DNA of 64,000 bases from Microvelia longipes (Eukaryota > Arthropoda > Insecta > Hemiptera > Veliidae), in contig JACMZG010000008.1 of the NCBI GenBank assembly GCA_018340805.1, positions 52,925,983 through 52,989,982 on the forward strand, in the 5' to 3' direction. Both the position numbers and the translations under genes were made by a program. Under the pieces are notes generated by a model that ran no database searches, was not told the DNA's origin, and saw only the letters and a program-made list of their open reading frames with translations. This document shows positions 23,760 to 35,711 of the stretch, one piece after another. The stretch's first letter is position 1, and each line of letters starts with the position of its first letter.

Positions 23760-24960
23760 TGAGAATGGCGTTGGTTGAAGATCTAAATTCTACTATAAAT
23801 TTTACTCACTAGTTATAAAGCAACTTAGCAACAGGGGGTCACCATAATATTTTGGGGGAGGATGTCTAAAAATAATTTTACTAATTGATAGTCAACGGTG
23901 CCCATCTTTTTTGATTATCTTGGGTTTTATTGAAGTTAGAGGTTGGATTGTTGATCTGCGTTATCGTAATATTATTAAACAAATCACTGCGATCGTTAAA
24001 ATTATTCATATGCTTGAAATAAAATATTTATGTAAGACTTAACAAGTAAAAAGTTATTGAATTAAGTAGCATTGGCAATTTTAATCTTCTGTACTCACTA
24101 TCACTGAATTTATGTATCTATTTTCATTTCGATAGTCCATATTATAGCTTCAGAGATGAGATAGTGGGAATCAATAGATTATACCTTAGGTCAGCAAATG
24201 CTTGGATAGTGTCACATTATATTACAACAAACAATATAAAATCTTCTTAAAAGTGGTTAGGTGAGCACCTTACTCAAGGCGAACACTGAGTTAACAGTCT
24301 TCGGTTCCATGTACTTCTTGGTATCTGACCATCATGTACTTGTCCATGAACTTCGGGTGTAGTTGTTAATATATTTTTTAGGCCTTATGTTAGATTAAGC
24401 CAGTTTTAGATAAAGTAAGGTCAATGCAACCGTTTTAAGATACCGAAAAATAGATAAAAAAATAAAAAATTCACATGACGGCCTGTGAGGCCGGTTGCAT
24501 TTTTAGCATTTATTGTAAATGACATTTTGCCATGAATTCAGCGATTTTTCATTACCGATTCTTATAATTTTATAATGTTGGAGCCATTTTTTCCTGTCTA
24601 TCAGGTTCTCTGAACTGAACTCAAGTTCAAATATTGGTAAATTTGATCATGTTTAACGTTTTTAATTACATTTCTAACCATGCGTATACCCTTTGAAATT
24701 TCAAACACATGCTTCTGTGCTTAGTAATTCATTACCAGCTTAAGTTTCCAGATTATACATTATAAAGTCAGTAGCACCATTACTTTTACTAACTCAATTT
24801 TGCTGGATTTTTAAAGAATATGCACTAAAACCTTTCAAAGATGAGCATAATCTGAGCTTCAAAATCGTGGAATAATGGTATACAGTGCTGATTTAGGAAT
24901 AATAAGCATAAATTCCAGGCTAATAACAATTTCTGGTTTTCAACAAAGGGATCTTGTCTT
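23760..24960. other. Intergenic stretch, no gene seen
   Basis: Unremarkable AT-rich sequence apart from a short GC-containing motif GACGGCCTGTGAGGCCG near 24480. Confidence 0.4.
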
Positions 24961-24965
24961 CATAT

Positions 24966-25013
24966 TATATATATTATATATATATATATATATGATATAT
25001 ATATATATATATA

Positions 25014-25081
<68 letters not shown>

Positions 25082-25090
25082 TATATATAA
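24966..25090. repeat. (TA)n microsatellite
   Basis: About 120 bp of TA repeats with few interruptions. All open frames reading Tyr-Ile here are artefacts. Confidence 0.9.
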
Positions 25091-25193
25091 ACAACTTAAT
25101 AAATATAACTGAGTAGGTCTTTAAAACACGTAAAAGCATTGCTTTTCCGTGCTTAGGAAATTGGGAGAAGTTAAAATCCAAATTTTTTATTAC

Positions 25194-25199
25194 TTTATT
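25194..25199 (-). promoter_or_regulatory. Polyadenylation signal of gene 3
   Basis: AATAAA on the minus strand lies about 80 bp beyond the stop codon. Genes 4 and 5 have the same GAATAAAGTAATT-type context, or a close form of it, at the same distance. Confidence 0.6.
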
Positions 25200-25279
25200 C
25201 AAACAGAATTTTTTGTTCAGAAAGTTTTCTGCCCTTCTTTAAGTTTTCTTAAAGAAGTATTCTGAAGTTTTTCAAATTC

Positions 25280-28200
25280 TCAGCAACACCAAACTCTTTT
25301 CTTGAGCTCTAGCGGGAACATTTCCCAGTTCTCAGTAAGTGGCAGCTGTTTTCCATCTGGACATGTCATTCTTGTACAGACAGCTTTCTTGTTATCACCA
25401 CAATGACACTTGTTGCAGTCCTGATCCTTCCACTCGTCTCCGTCCTTGCAATCTAATAAATTAAATAATTATATTGAAAGTCGGTAAGTATAGGAATAGG
25501 TTCTAATTAGAATATACACAAAAACAGTGGCGTTCCGCTCCTGGTTGCTTTGCAAGTCTTCGGTGCTCTCAGAAGGAGGTTGTTGTATTATTTTTGTTTC
25601 TGTATGAGATTGTGCAAATATATTCAACGAAATATGAAAACACCCGCAGACACACACACACACACACAAATATATATATATATATTTCTTTATGTTAATA
25701 GCTTCTTCTCCTTTTTTCGGATTGCATGTAACAGGTTGAAGAAATATCATTAATTATTTTTGTAATTTTCTTTAAAATAATTGGAGGTCTATTAATATTC
25801 TGTTAATGAATAGTCGTTACATTTGTTTTTATAAAGTAATACGAAAAATCGGTGCTGTTTGGTGTTAGGCTTTGCAAACTGCTTACTGATAAAAAGAGGC
25901 TTTGTCTCTTTTTCTTATTACTTATTAATCTTATTATTAAGGGATTTTAAATTAAGATATTTTATTATCTTAGTTCAACTATTTCTTCGATAAATTTATT
26001 GAGTAATGATTTTAATAAATATTGCTATTATATCTCGTGTCGCGCACAAGCCTTGAGCTTATGCAACACAAATGGTCAATATATATTATTTTATTTATTT
26101 ATAATTTGTAATTTAATAAATAAACCTTTGTAAACAGGTATTTATATTAAAAATTTTAAAGAAATTAAATTTCGATTAATTTTAATAGGAAATTAAAATA
26201 TTTTAGATTTAATTTTTTTTTTAAAATAATTTATCAATCTCTGGTAAAATAAGTCTATATTATATTCTTTAATTTATGAATATTTAAATTACCTGATTTG
26301 TATGAATCAGGCTTGACTATCAGATGATCATCTGCATCCTCTTTGTGGGCTGAAAAATAAGCAATATTTAGTAAATAAGTCAAGCAGACTGAAAACTCAC
26401 AAGATCATGGCTGACGGTTCATTACAGTATTTTGCCATAAATGCGAACAGTCAAAGTATTCTAAAACAACCACTTACTTATTATACACATAAGAATATTT
26501 AAGAAAATATACGAAATATAGAGACGCACAAGAAATAAATTTAACTGAATGACTTTCGACAATTTGTTCGATAATAATCCATGTTTAAAAATAGAGTAAG
26601 GGTTTAAGTGAATTTTTAGCGAAAATGCGCTTATGATGTTGGGGCCATGGAAGGAAGGAGGGTGGGGGTGTATTGTTTTTATAAAGCACATAAAAGTAAC
26701 TATGTACATTGTTTATCATTGTAAAATTAAAATAACACGTTTTTAATATTAACTTATTGGCTAATTGTATAATTTGTTTAATGTAAACATCCATTTTTTC
26801 TATATTTTCTTTGATGCAGCTTATTTATGTTTCTTAAAAGTAGTTTGTTAGGATTTTAACATAGCAATCTGGTAAGTGGCAAGACAATCATTGCTGAATA
26901 GATGCGTTAAAGTGCATACAAACAGAGTCACCTAAATTCGCTAATGCACATAATACGTATGTTAAATATATTGTTATACGTACCTATTATTGTTTATTTG
27001 TTTGTTTAAAACCATAAAACTTTAGTATCACAATATTTTAATAGCTAAACTTCTGGTTTTTCAAATAAAAGTTAATATAAAATTATTTTAGTATTGTAAT
27101 TTATCTGGAGATAATACATCTAATGATAAGGGTACAGAGCTTGTTGACTTTGATGCAGATTTTTTTCCAATAAAATTATTATTAATGTTACTATTGATGT
27201 TAAAAAGTACTAACCCTCATCGGTGTCTCTCCTATGTCTGGTTTCTCTGTCTGTAAAAGGATAATAAAGCACACATATCTTAAAACACTAGTCAATTAAA
27301 AGTCATTTGTCGTGTAATAAACGTGCGTTTACTTCAAAAAGCAGCATTTAATGAAACAGTATTCTTCTAATATTTTCCAAAGTTGAGATGCTGTTAAGCA
27401 AAGTTGGCACCAGAATCTTAACATTAGCGTTAACATAAATGACTGTCGAAAGAGGCTGGATTGTTAAAACAATGTTTGTTCCTTTAAACGAATTATAATA
27501 AAAATGGTAATTTGCTTATAAACATATATTCTTACATTCAGGCAGGTAATTTAAAGTTGACAGGTATGACGTTGTTATTTCTATATAATGAGTTCACTTA
27601 AATTTATATTCAAAAGTGGAGCCGTAGGTTACTAATAGAATAAAACCTAATTAGATTTATTTAAGTATTATTAGCCAAGCAAAACTGAAGAAAGGGCTTA
27701 CTCTTTTTTAAAAGTTGAAAAAAGTTAAGTTACCTATATGCATTTTAGAGCGCTATATTAAACAAGAGAGTTTTTATTTGAACCCTTTGCTTCTACGACC
27801 AGATATTTTATCTTCAACTTAAGCCGCTTGTATTTATTTAACTTACCGAATTTTGCTACCAGGCTTCTTGCTTGTGTTTTATCTTCCCAACCATGTGAGT
27901 CTAGTTTCTTGCCATCAGGAGATACTGAAAATATGCATGTAATGACAAATATTAAAATTTTATGCTTCCAACATTACACCAATGTAAAAAAATATTGTAT
28001 GTTTAAGCCAAAATATACCCTGCTACTCTACATCAGGAAGACCAGAAACAGTCACCAGTTTTTTTCCTTTAATTATTGTAAATAAGCACTCTTTTAAAAA
28101 CGCAAATAGTTCTTATATGAAAAGAAAATTTCAGTTTCATTTTTTGTTTAGACATCAGTTATTGAAGTATTAAAATTTGTGGAACAGCCTAAGGATCTAA

Positions 28201-28427
28201 GGATAACTCTTAGCTAAATGATCAGCAATGGGTTCGAGGATCGTGTTCTAGAATTTTACTTGCTTTGCACATGGTATGCTACAAGTGCATTATGGTATGC
28301 TACTTTAGTTATTAAGTTATAACTTAATAACTAAAGCTTTAAAAAAGCGGGTTAGTAAATAGAGTTATAAGGAGTGGTTCCCTTCATTAAACTCCGATTG
28401 ATATTTATATTAATTAAATGGGGGTAT

Positions 28428-28489
<62 letters not shown>

Positions 28490-30929
28490 TCCTTGGTTTT
28501 ATCTTTATATTTGTATATTATATTAATTACTTCGTAAAACATAAAGGTCCACGGGAGCCAAAATTTTTGTAATCTAGTTTATAACTAGTTTATCTTTTCG
28601 GCCTATCGGTAAATCATTACTACTGCTAGGCACTTATCAAAAGGTTATCATATTAGAATAGTTTTATGTATTATCTGAAAATAATAATTAGGGCTCCAAT
28701 CAATTCTCTGGCCAAAATTTGATAGCTATATCGTTTTGATAAGCTATAAACTACTTGTACAATTAATTTCAACTTTAATAAATAATTTTCTCACCCTTGT
28801 CTGAATTTGACTTCACGGCTGAATCAGATCGTTTCTGCCTTACATTGCCTAAAAGCATACAATTAAAGTAAATGAGCGACATGCTTACCAGTTATTTATA
28901 CACCTATTCAGTAAAGTTATACATAATTATTTCCCGACCATGTATTTTTCATTCATAGTCTAATGTGATCAAGTTAAAAATTGAAATTTTAAGTCAGCTG
29001 TGTTGTTAGAAAATTTACCTGAGCCTTTAATAAGAAACTTTTAGTTTACGTCTACGTAAGTGACAAGTGGATCTAGTAAATTTCATTTCCATATGGCCAT
29101 CATCTCGAAAACCACATCATTTAAATCGCTTCGTAATAAATAATATGTCGTGGAGTACTGCTAGCTCAGTGGTAGAGCACTTGAATTATAGCCTGTATTA
29201 AATCTACCCTGCGGAAATCTTATGTGAGGTCATGGCTTATACCATTGGGTTGATTTAGTTTGGCCAGTCAACCTGGCCTAGGTTATACAGGCTCCGGGAG
29301 GGAGGTATGGATGATTTGAAATAATATCTACACACTCATTTTCAAATGAAACTAAAATTTTATTATTTCAGTGCGTTCCTTGGATGATGCCATTATGAAA
29401 ATTAAAGAGGAAAAAAATAAAACATTGATTATATACGAATAATAACATCTGATAAGTGGTGTCCATTTTAGTTCACACACTCCTGTAGACGTTGTGAGAA
29501 GTTGTCCATACTCTTCTGTAGCATTGGACTTGCTCGAATTTCTTGAGTTATTGCTTCATTCAGGGCTTCAAGTGTACGTGGTTTGTGTATGTATACACGT
29601 GATTTGAGGTAGCCCCATAAAAAAATACTCACAAGGTGACTGGTAAACTTCTCACAACGTCTACAAGAGTGTGTGGACAAAAACAGACTCCACTTATCAG
29701 GTGTTATTTTTCGTACATCAATGTTTTTTCCTCTTTAATTTTCATAATGGCATCATCCAAGGTAGACACTGAAATAATAAAATTTTAGTTTCATTTAATA
29801 ATGAGTGTGTAGCTATTATTTCAAATCATCCATACCTCCCTGCCGGACCCTGTACATGGTTCCTTCAGGCGTTACGCAAATGCCGGGTTAATTTCTGTTT
29901 TTTCTGGGAAATTTCTGTTGTCTCCAGTATGTATAAAACAATGATTATGAGCTGACAATGAGCTAACAATGGGTCGGACAAATACTAAACCTCCGGACTA
30001 AACTCTTAGACAGTATAAGTGGAGACCCAACTTTACCGGTGTCTGTGGTCCCACAGATAAGTTATTTGAGAGATAAATGTGGTTCATGGGCACTAACTTA
30101 AACAGACCAGTAAGCCCTTGAGTGTTTGGAGAGACAAGAGAGACTAGTGAAATTTGTAAAACTAGTAGCAGGTAGGCTAGCTGAGACTTGTGATCAGAGT
30201 ATCTATAAGACTAGACAAACTGTGAACTAGTCACGCGTACACAGCTGACGCGGAACGTTGAAGTACCAAAGTCGTGCTCCTATCACTTGTGTCATTCGGG
30301 TCAGGTAAAACGCTAAACATATGAGTTAAGCGTAAAAAATGTATAGTTGGAACTAGTAACTGGTTAAACAAAAGGAAAAGGAGAAGAATTTTGATGACTA
30401 TTAACACATTTTAGAATTAAAGATTTCAGCGGACTTAAATATTTATTGGTATATACACATTAAAATTGAATAGTACTTAATTATACAAAGAAGTTTGCAA
30501 ATATGGTCAAATATTTGACTCTTTCCTGCAATAAAATATAATTATATAAGTTTTTTTAATGTTAATAATGTAGTGCCACATATTGAGAAAATTAAATTAA
30601 GAGATTCCAGGTCTGTAAGTTCTGTTAAGCTTTGCTAACCGATGCATTCCATGAAAAATCGAGAATAACATCCGATGTATACATAATTCTTTATTTTGAG
30701 GTCTAGTGTAGTGTCCCCCTTGTGATAAAACCACGAGTGTTGGAGGAACATGACATACTTAAGAACAAAGTAAGTAACTCGTACCAGACTTATTAATCGG
30801 TGAGAAATATGCCATAGGTTCGCTATTATAAAAAAAATAAAATAAAATTGTAGAAATTAATAAACTAAAATAAAACTAACCTGCAAAAGCAGTTGCTGCA
30901 ACGAGCATAAAAACAAATAAAAAACGCAT
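25280..30929 (-). CDS. Gene 3: pacifastin-like prepropeptide, 6 exons
   Basis: Proposed exons are 30929-30881, 28848-28795, 27924-27847, 27250-27215, 26349-26293 and 25452-25280, all phase 1, giving 148 residues. The signal peptide is MRFLFVFMLVAATAFA. The next exon contains RQKR, a furin consensus. A 26-residue exon reads SPDGKKLDS..GWEDKTQARSLVAKF. A 12-residue exon contains RHRR, a second furin consensus. An acidic linker (SDDHLIVKPDSYKS type) and the inhibitor domain follow: C-x10-C-N-K-C-H-C-x7-C-T-R-M-T-C, predicted P1 Arg (trypsin-like). The tail DGKQLPLTENWEMFP ends in WCC. Secretory processing should free the inhibitor domain and a middle peptide of about 45 residues. All borders were read by eye. 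Confidence 0.85.
25650..25685. repeat. (CA)n(TA)n microsatellite
   Basis: A short CA tract followed by TA repeats in the last intron of gene 3. Confidence 0.8.
28303..28336. repeat. Perfect 34-bp palindrome without loop
   Basis: CTTTAGTTATTAAGTTA is followed at once by its exact reverse complement. It is in intron 2 of gene 3. Confidence 0.7.
28425..28490. repeat. (TA)n microsatellite
   Basis: A TA tract in an intron of gene 3. Confidence 0.9.
29154..29285 (+). repeat. tRNA-like SINE head
   Basis: TAGCTCAGTGGTAGAGCACT is an intact tRNA-type A box (Ala-like). No cloverleaf or clear B box follows, so I read it as a SINE relic in intron 1 of gene 3. Confidence 0.4.
29291..29858. mobile_element. 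Tc1/mariner-type fold-back relic
   Basis: The left arm 29291-29500 and right arm 29650-29858 are near-identical in inverted orientation over about 210 bp (GGGAGGTATGGATGATTTGA at both outer ends). The loop is about 150 bp. On the minus strand 29680-29468 encodes WGYLKSRVYIHKPRTLEALN...IRASPMLQKSM...RLQECVN, the C-terminal end of a Tc1/mariner DDE transposase. The catalytic core is missing, so the element is non-autonomous. Confidence 0.7.
29468..29680 (-). pseudogene. Transposase C-terminal fragment (Tc1/mariner type)
   Basis: About 50 residues match the end of Tc1/mariner transposases (W-G-x-L-K, then P-x-T-x-x-x-L-x-x-x-I, then R-L-x-x-C). The reading runs through the loop of the fold-back, and its first residues come from the opposite arm. 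Confidence 0.65.
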
Positions 30930-30980
30930 TTTTCTCTGTTAAACTGGCTGAACTGTTTTAATCCTGAAAAGTAACAAAAA

Positions 30981-31010
30981 TTATATATTTATAATACCCC
31001 CACTCTATTA
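30981..31010 (-). promoter_or_regulatory. Gene 3 promoter: shared AGAGTGGGGG motif plus TATA box
   Basis: The minus strand reads TAATAGAGTGGGGG directly followed by TATTATAAATATATAA, about 55-80 bp upstream of the ATG. The same arrangement occurs at gene 5. The 5' UTR block AAAACAGTTCAGCCAG is also shared. Confidence 0.6.
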
Positions 31011-31019
31011 GAATCAAGA

Positions 31020-33175
31020 TTGCGTTACTCAAACCTCATTTTCTAGTCACAGCAAGTGTCAATCTTAATCATTTTTATAACGATATATATACATATATAT
31101 AATTTTGATCATATCATAATATATTATAATCTCTACAAACGCACCATTAATTAACTCAGAAAGGATAATTATTTCCAAAAAATAGTGAATGAGGTTTATG
31201 TATTGGTCTCAGATTGTTGTTATAACCTTTTTTTAAAAAACAAAAACTGGCGCGATGGTCTGCAACTCGGCGAAATTTCTTTGGAATGCTTGCTTTCTTG
31301 CTTCCTAATCTAGTTTTTATACTCAGGTTATCGGTTTATGCTTCATTTTCGGAAGAGTAACACAGAAGAGTAACTACTCGTTTGTTAATTTGATACGATT
31401 TATTAATCGAATCAAATGTAGAGTGCTCAAATGCATGATGGCCCTGCTTGTTGCTGCACAACATTTTGCCAACTCATACAAAGCTCTTCGTTATTTATTA
31501 ATGTCTATGTCGTTATTTATTAATGTCTATTTCGTTATTTATTAATGGAACAATAAGTCCTCCAATTATCAGCTAGCTAAGACTTGTGATCAGGGTATCT
31601 ACGTGAGAGTGCGCTATACCAGACGGAAAAATATGCTTGGTTGAACCTTTTTAAAACAAAAGACACGAGGTTTAAAACAATTTATGAAAAAAATCAAAAT
31701 AGAAGATAACTTACTGCTATAGAAATGTTTCCTCTTTCATTTTCTTCTAATATCAAAAGTAATAGTCCCTTAAAAGTAATCTTGAAACTTTTTCTTGAAA
31801 AATATCAAAATGTTTACTTAATTTGTTGATTCTTTGTTTTGATTACATTTAATCAACTTTTCATAAATATTTTGGGGAAAATGACTACTTCTGGTGATGT
31901 CTCTGACATCATCAGCGGTAGCAATTTTCGTTCAGTACGATATCCCGCACCTTTCTTAGTGTGCAATAAAAGTAAATATAACTTAAACATTTTATTATTC
32001 CATTCATGGACTCTTGGACATTATCAGCAGTTGCGATTTTCGTTAAGCATCATAAGCATTAAATCCTGCTTCCCCGCATATAAATAAATTATCAATGAAT
32101 AAATAAATAATATTAATAAGAATAATAATAATAATAAATCTTTATTTTCATCCATTTACAAATCTATCTATGATCTATAAAAAAAACAAAATAAAATAAT
32201 TTAATGTTCTTCTTTTCTTTTTGTTTTTTTCAACAATTAAGGATGAGAGCTCTCAGTAGCACTATGAACAGTGCTAGAGCGAGAGCTCCGTTTTTTCGTC
32301 TGGTCAAATATAAATTTAAAATAAAATAAAAGACAGAGTAATGATAAAAAAAATAAAAAAGGAACTAAAAATATAAATATTGTTAATATTATTAGTATTC
32401 GTCACCATTGTATATAATTTTTAATTTATTTAAAGACACTGGATGGGCCTGAAATAACAACTTCTTACTTCTTTAAATGAATATATTTCACCTGACCCCA
32501 AGCATACTCATGTCTACAAACAGAATAAATAATTTAAAATAACGTAAAATGAAATTAAATTACAATGCTTACTTATAAACTAAAAATCATATAAGGCTTG
32601 GTATTACAATGTACCGTTAGCCTGGGTTGGCTAATCCCTTCGAATATTATTATTTATAATATTTAAATTATTGAAAATTATAATATTTCATATCAAATGA
32701 AAGATTTTTTTATTATTTTGATTTTTTGAGTCCTTATAAAATATGTATAATAATTATTGAGAACTAATACTTATCCAAAAGTATTTCTTTTTGGATAAGT
32801 AAAAAAACTAAACTTTGAAGTGCTTAACATTTTTATAAAAAAGATTTATTAAAGTTATAATTCGCTAAAAATAATATTAATTATTTCTTAAAATAAATTT
32901 GAGATCAAAAATAAATTATAATAATTCTTAAATTTTTTGAAGAATTAATATTTGTAAACATGATAGCATTTGTAATAAACAAATTTGAATCCGAGAACAA
33001 ATTAAAAAAATTAATGAAAAAATTAATTTTAAAGTAATTCAAGGATAAAAAAAAGAATTAAGGGTACTATATTAAAGTCTTGTCAATATTTCATCACTAT
33101 AATCACTCATGTTCTAAAATGAACTTTCTATTAGCTAATGAGTGCCTTTTTCTTCATTCATTTCATTAACATTTT
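31020..33175. other. Intergenic stretch, no gene recognised
   Basis: AT-rich. A GAGAGCTC-containing inverted pair occurs at 32245-32290. No exon of the family is visible. Confidence 0.4.
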
Positions 33176-33179
33176 TATC

Positions 33180-33591
33180 AGTTTTTATCAAATGACATGT
33201 ATATGTTTTTTCAAAAATGTTTAAAAATCAGAAAAACATCCAATTAAGTTGAAAGTAGATGTAAATGTTTATATTACTTTATATAATACACCAGAGTACA
33301 AACTGTCATTTTAATACGGCTAGTTTGTTTATGATTTTTGTCGAATCATTTTCGTTTAGGAGCATAGAACGTGTGCAGTAGGTGGATAGGTGATCGCTAG
33401 GAATAAAATTGATTTTTCTTCTCTAAGGTCTTATTTGGCGCATCGCCAAATAAGACCTTAGATCTGTTGAATTATAACTTGAGCGTTTTTTATATTTTGA
33501 GGACAAGCAAATTGAGTCCGAACTAGTTAAGATATGAATAGATTCCGACAAGGTAAAGGAATATTCCAACGCACCCCATACCAGATTTTTA
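33180..33591 (+). repeat. 5S-bearing repeat, partial forward copy
   Basis: The body (AAATGACATGTATATGTTTT, CATCCAATTAAGTTGAAAG) is followed by a diverged 5S-like block (AGGTGGATAGGTGATCGCTA) near 33380-33410. GAGGACAAGC...GAGTCCGAA and the terminus ACCCCATACCAGATTTTT end the copy. A perfect 18-bp-stem hairpin lies at 33423-33461. Confidence 0.65.
33423..33461. repeat. Perfect 18-bp-stem hairpin
   Basis: CTAAGGTCTTATTTGGCG, CAT, then the exact reverse complement. It lies inside a 5S-bearing repeat, at about the place where the 11.0-kb copy also has a hairpin. Confidence 0.75.
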
Positions 33592-33718
33592 ATAAAAATG
33601 AGTGTAAAATTTTTACAATCAGATTTCTATATAATTGTAAAATAAATGTAGAATTTTATAAGGAAAAATACAAATATTAAAAAAAACATGAATGTAAATG
33701 TTAAAAAAAATTAATTAC

Positions 33719-33724
33719 TTTATT
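33719..33724 (-). promoter_or_regulatory. Polyadenylation signal of gene 4
   Basis: AATAAA about 30 bp beyond the stop, in the context GTTGAATAAAGTAATTAA. Confidence 0.55.
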
Positions 33725-33753
33725 CAACAAGAAATTCAAAAGAAACTGAAGTT

Positions 33754-34454
33754 TTAATTTTTACCACGGTTCCAAGGCAAATTTTTAAACCAGTCCATTG
33801 TTTCCTCTTGCTCTGGTGGGAACATTTTTTCCCAGTTCTCAGTAAGCGGTAACTGCTTGCCATCAGAACATCTCATCTTAGAACACGTAGCTCTATTAAA
33901 TTTATCACAGAAGCACCTGTTGCAGTCCTGGTCCTTCCATTGGTCTCCGTCCTTGCAATCTAATAAGATTAAGTAATAAATGAAAAAATGTAAGCATTTA
34001 TGTGGCCACATGTTGAAAATAGTGACAAATACCACTACAAATTTTTAAAATTTGGGCCTTTTTGGCCCAAATCATAAACAATTTCATAGTTCTATGATAT
34101 TGATAATGACTTTTTCAAATGAAAAATCACTTTCAAGCCGTTACGTCTCATTTCGTTTATAATATTATTATTACGAATTAATGACTTAAGTTCGTACCTT
34201 GTCTTGTTTGAATTAGTTTATTCGTCTGGTCAGTACCCATGTTTAAAAGACAAGGGCCACACATTAATCCAACCGTACTAATAGAAATTATGTTTTATTG
34301 GATGAGTATAAAACTATACGAACATCAGAGAATATAATATACAATGTATATTACATTCTCGAAAGGTATACAAGAGAGTCAGACAGAAGGGTGTGAACTA
34401 GGTGCTGATCTCTAAAAGTAGCTCTGAAACTAACAATCTTTAAATACATACATA

Positions 34455-34542
<88 letters not shown>

Positions 34543-35375
34543 GTGTATTATGAAATCATGATCTTAACTCCTATTTTAAAGACACGAATATTATTCGACA
34601 TTGGTAATTATTATAACATGCAATAATATGCATTGATCAGAGCTGTGCCAGAAGTAGTTTACTTGAAACAAAACGACTACAGCGCATTCTCGTAGTGGCA
34701 CGGTGAATTTACCAAATTACATACTAGCGCTCCTGTTAACTGGCTTTGCAACTAACCTTTTCTTGTCTAAAATTATTTATCCAGGACCACCTATTTTATA
34801 CCTATATATTCTTTGACGAGTATGTTAATATACCTATAACCTTTGACAAGACGTAATAACTGAAGAATTCATAAACTAGCTTTTTACTTAGTGGAACGTT
34901 AGCGTGCGATAAAAATGTGAGATGAAATTTTAAGATTATAAATAAGAGGTTTTGCCTATTTATGTAAGTTTTTAGTAAAAATCGTTATTATATTACTAAT
35001 ATTATCTTATTTTTAATCTTCCTATTTGAGATTTTAATCAAAACGTTATGCCTCTCAGTTTAAAGGAAGAGCTTAACACAATTCAAAACATTTTTTTTAT
35101 GAATTTACTAAGGAAAAAGTTTAATCACTGTTAAATTTATAATTATTAAATAAACACTAAGAATTTAAATTTCTTTTGATTTTTGAAATATCAAGTTATT
35201 TTGGATTCAATAACTCTAATGAAGCACAGCATAACTGCAGTTATGTTAAATAACATAACTGAACAGAATGCGTGTTAATGTTATAATAGTACCTGTAATT
35301 TATGAATATAAAAATTACCTTCTTTGTATGAATCAGGCTTGACTATCAGGTGATCATCTGAATACTGTCTTTGGG
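33754..35375 (-). CDS. Gene 4: orphan 3' exons of a pacifastin-like inhibitor (partial)
   Basis: Two phase-1 exons, 35375-35319 and 33959-33754, encode AQRQYSDDHLIVKPDSYKE and then the inhibitor domain C-x10-C-N-R-C-F-C-x7-C-S-K-M-R-C. The tail extends to MDWFKNLPWNRGKN. Predicted P1 is Lys; the usual Thr after Cys5 is Ser. No signal-peptide or furin-site exon of its own was found between 35.4 and 42 kb. Homology with the paralogous introns does continue to at least 37.3 kb. The pair may be a decayed gene or alternative 3' exons spliced to gene 5 leader exons, which phase allows. The frame is intact, so it is probably still under constraint. Confidence 0.75.
34446..34540. repeat. (TA)n microsatellite
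   Basis: TA tract in the intron between the two gene 4 exons. Confidence 0.9.
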
Positions 35376-35711
35376 CTGAAAAACAAGCAACACATAATAA
35401 ATTAGTCTAACGGACTAAATCTTTCTCAAAGTTCCGACTGACGGTTTGTTATAATATTTTTGCTATAAATGTAAATAGTTTAAGTCCAATACTACTAAAG
35501 TCCAAAACGACTATGTCTGAATACTAATAAATCATGAATATAGGAAGTTTTAAGAAATATAAAAAATAGAGAGACGTATAAAAGAAATTAATATAACTAT
35601 AACTAGATATTACGATTTGTAACAAATTGTAAAATAATGTTTCATTTTTGAAAAATTATTTAAACATGTTATTTTTATAACACTTGTAAAAGTACCTATG
35701 TATATTGTTCA

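Noticed and set aside
24960..25202. Open frames rich in Tyr-Ile or Cys-Val across TA and GT tracts (also 7761, 40589, 52137, 58926)
   Set aside because: They are readings of dinucleotide repeats with no family resemblance.
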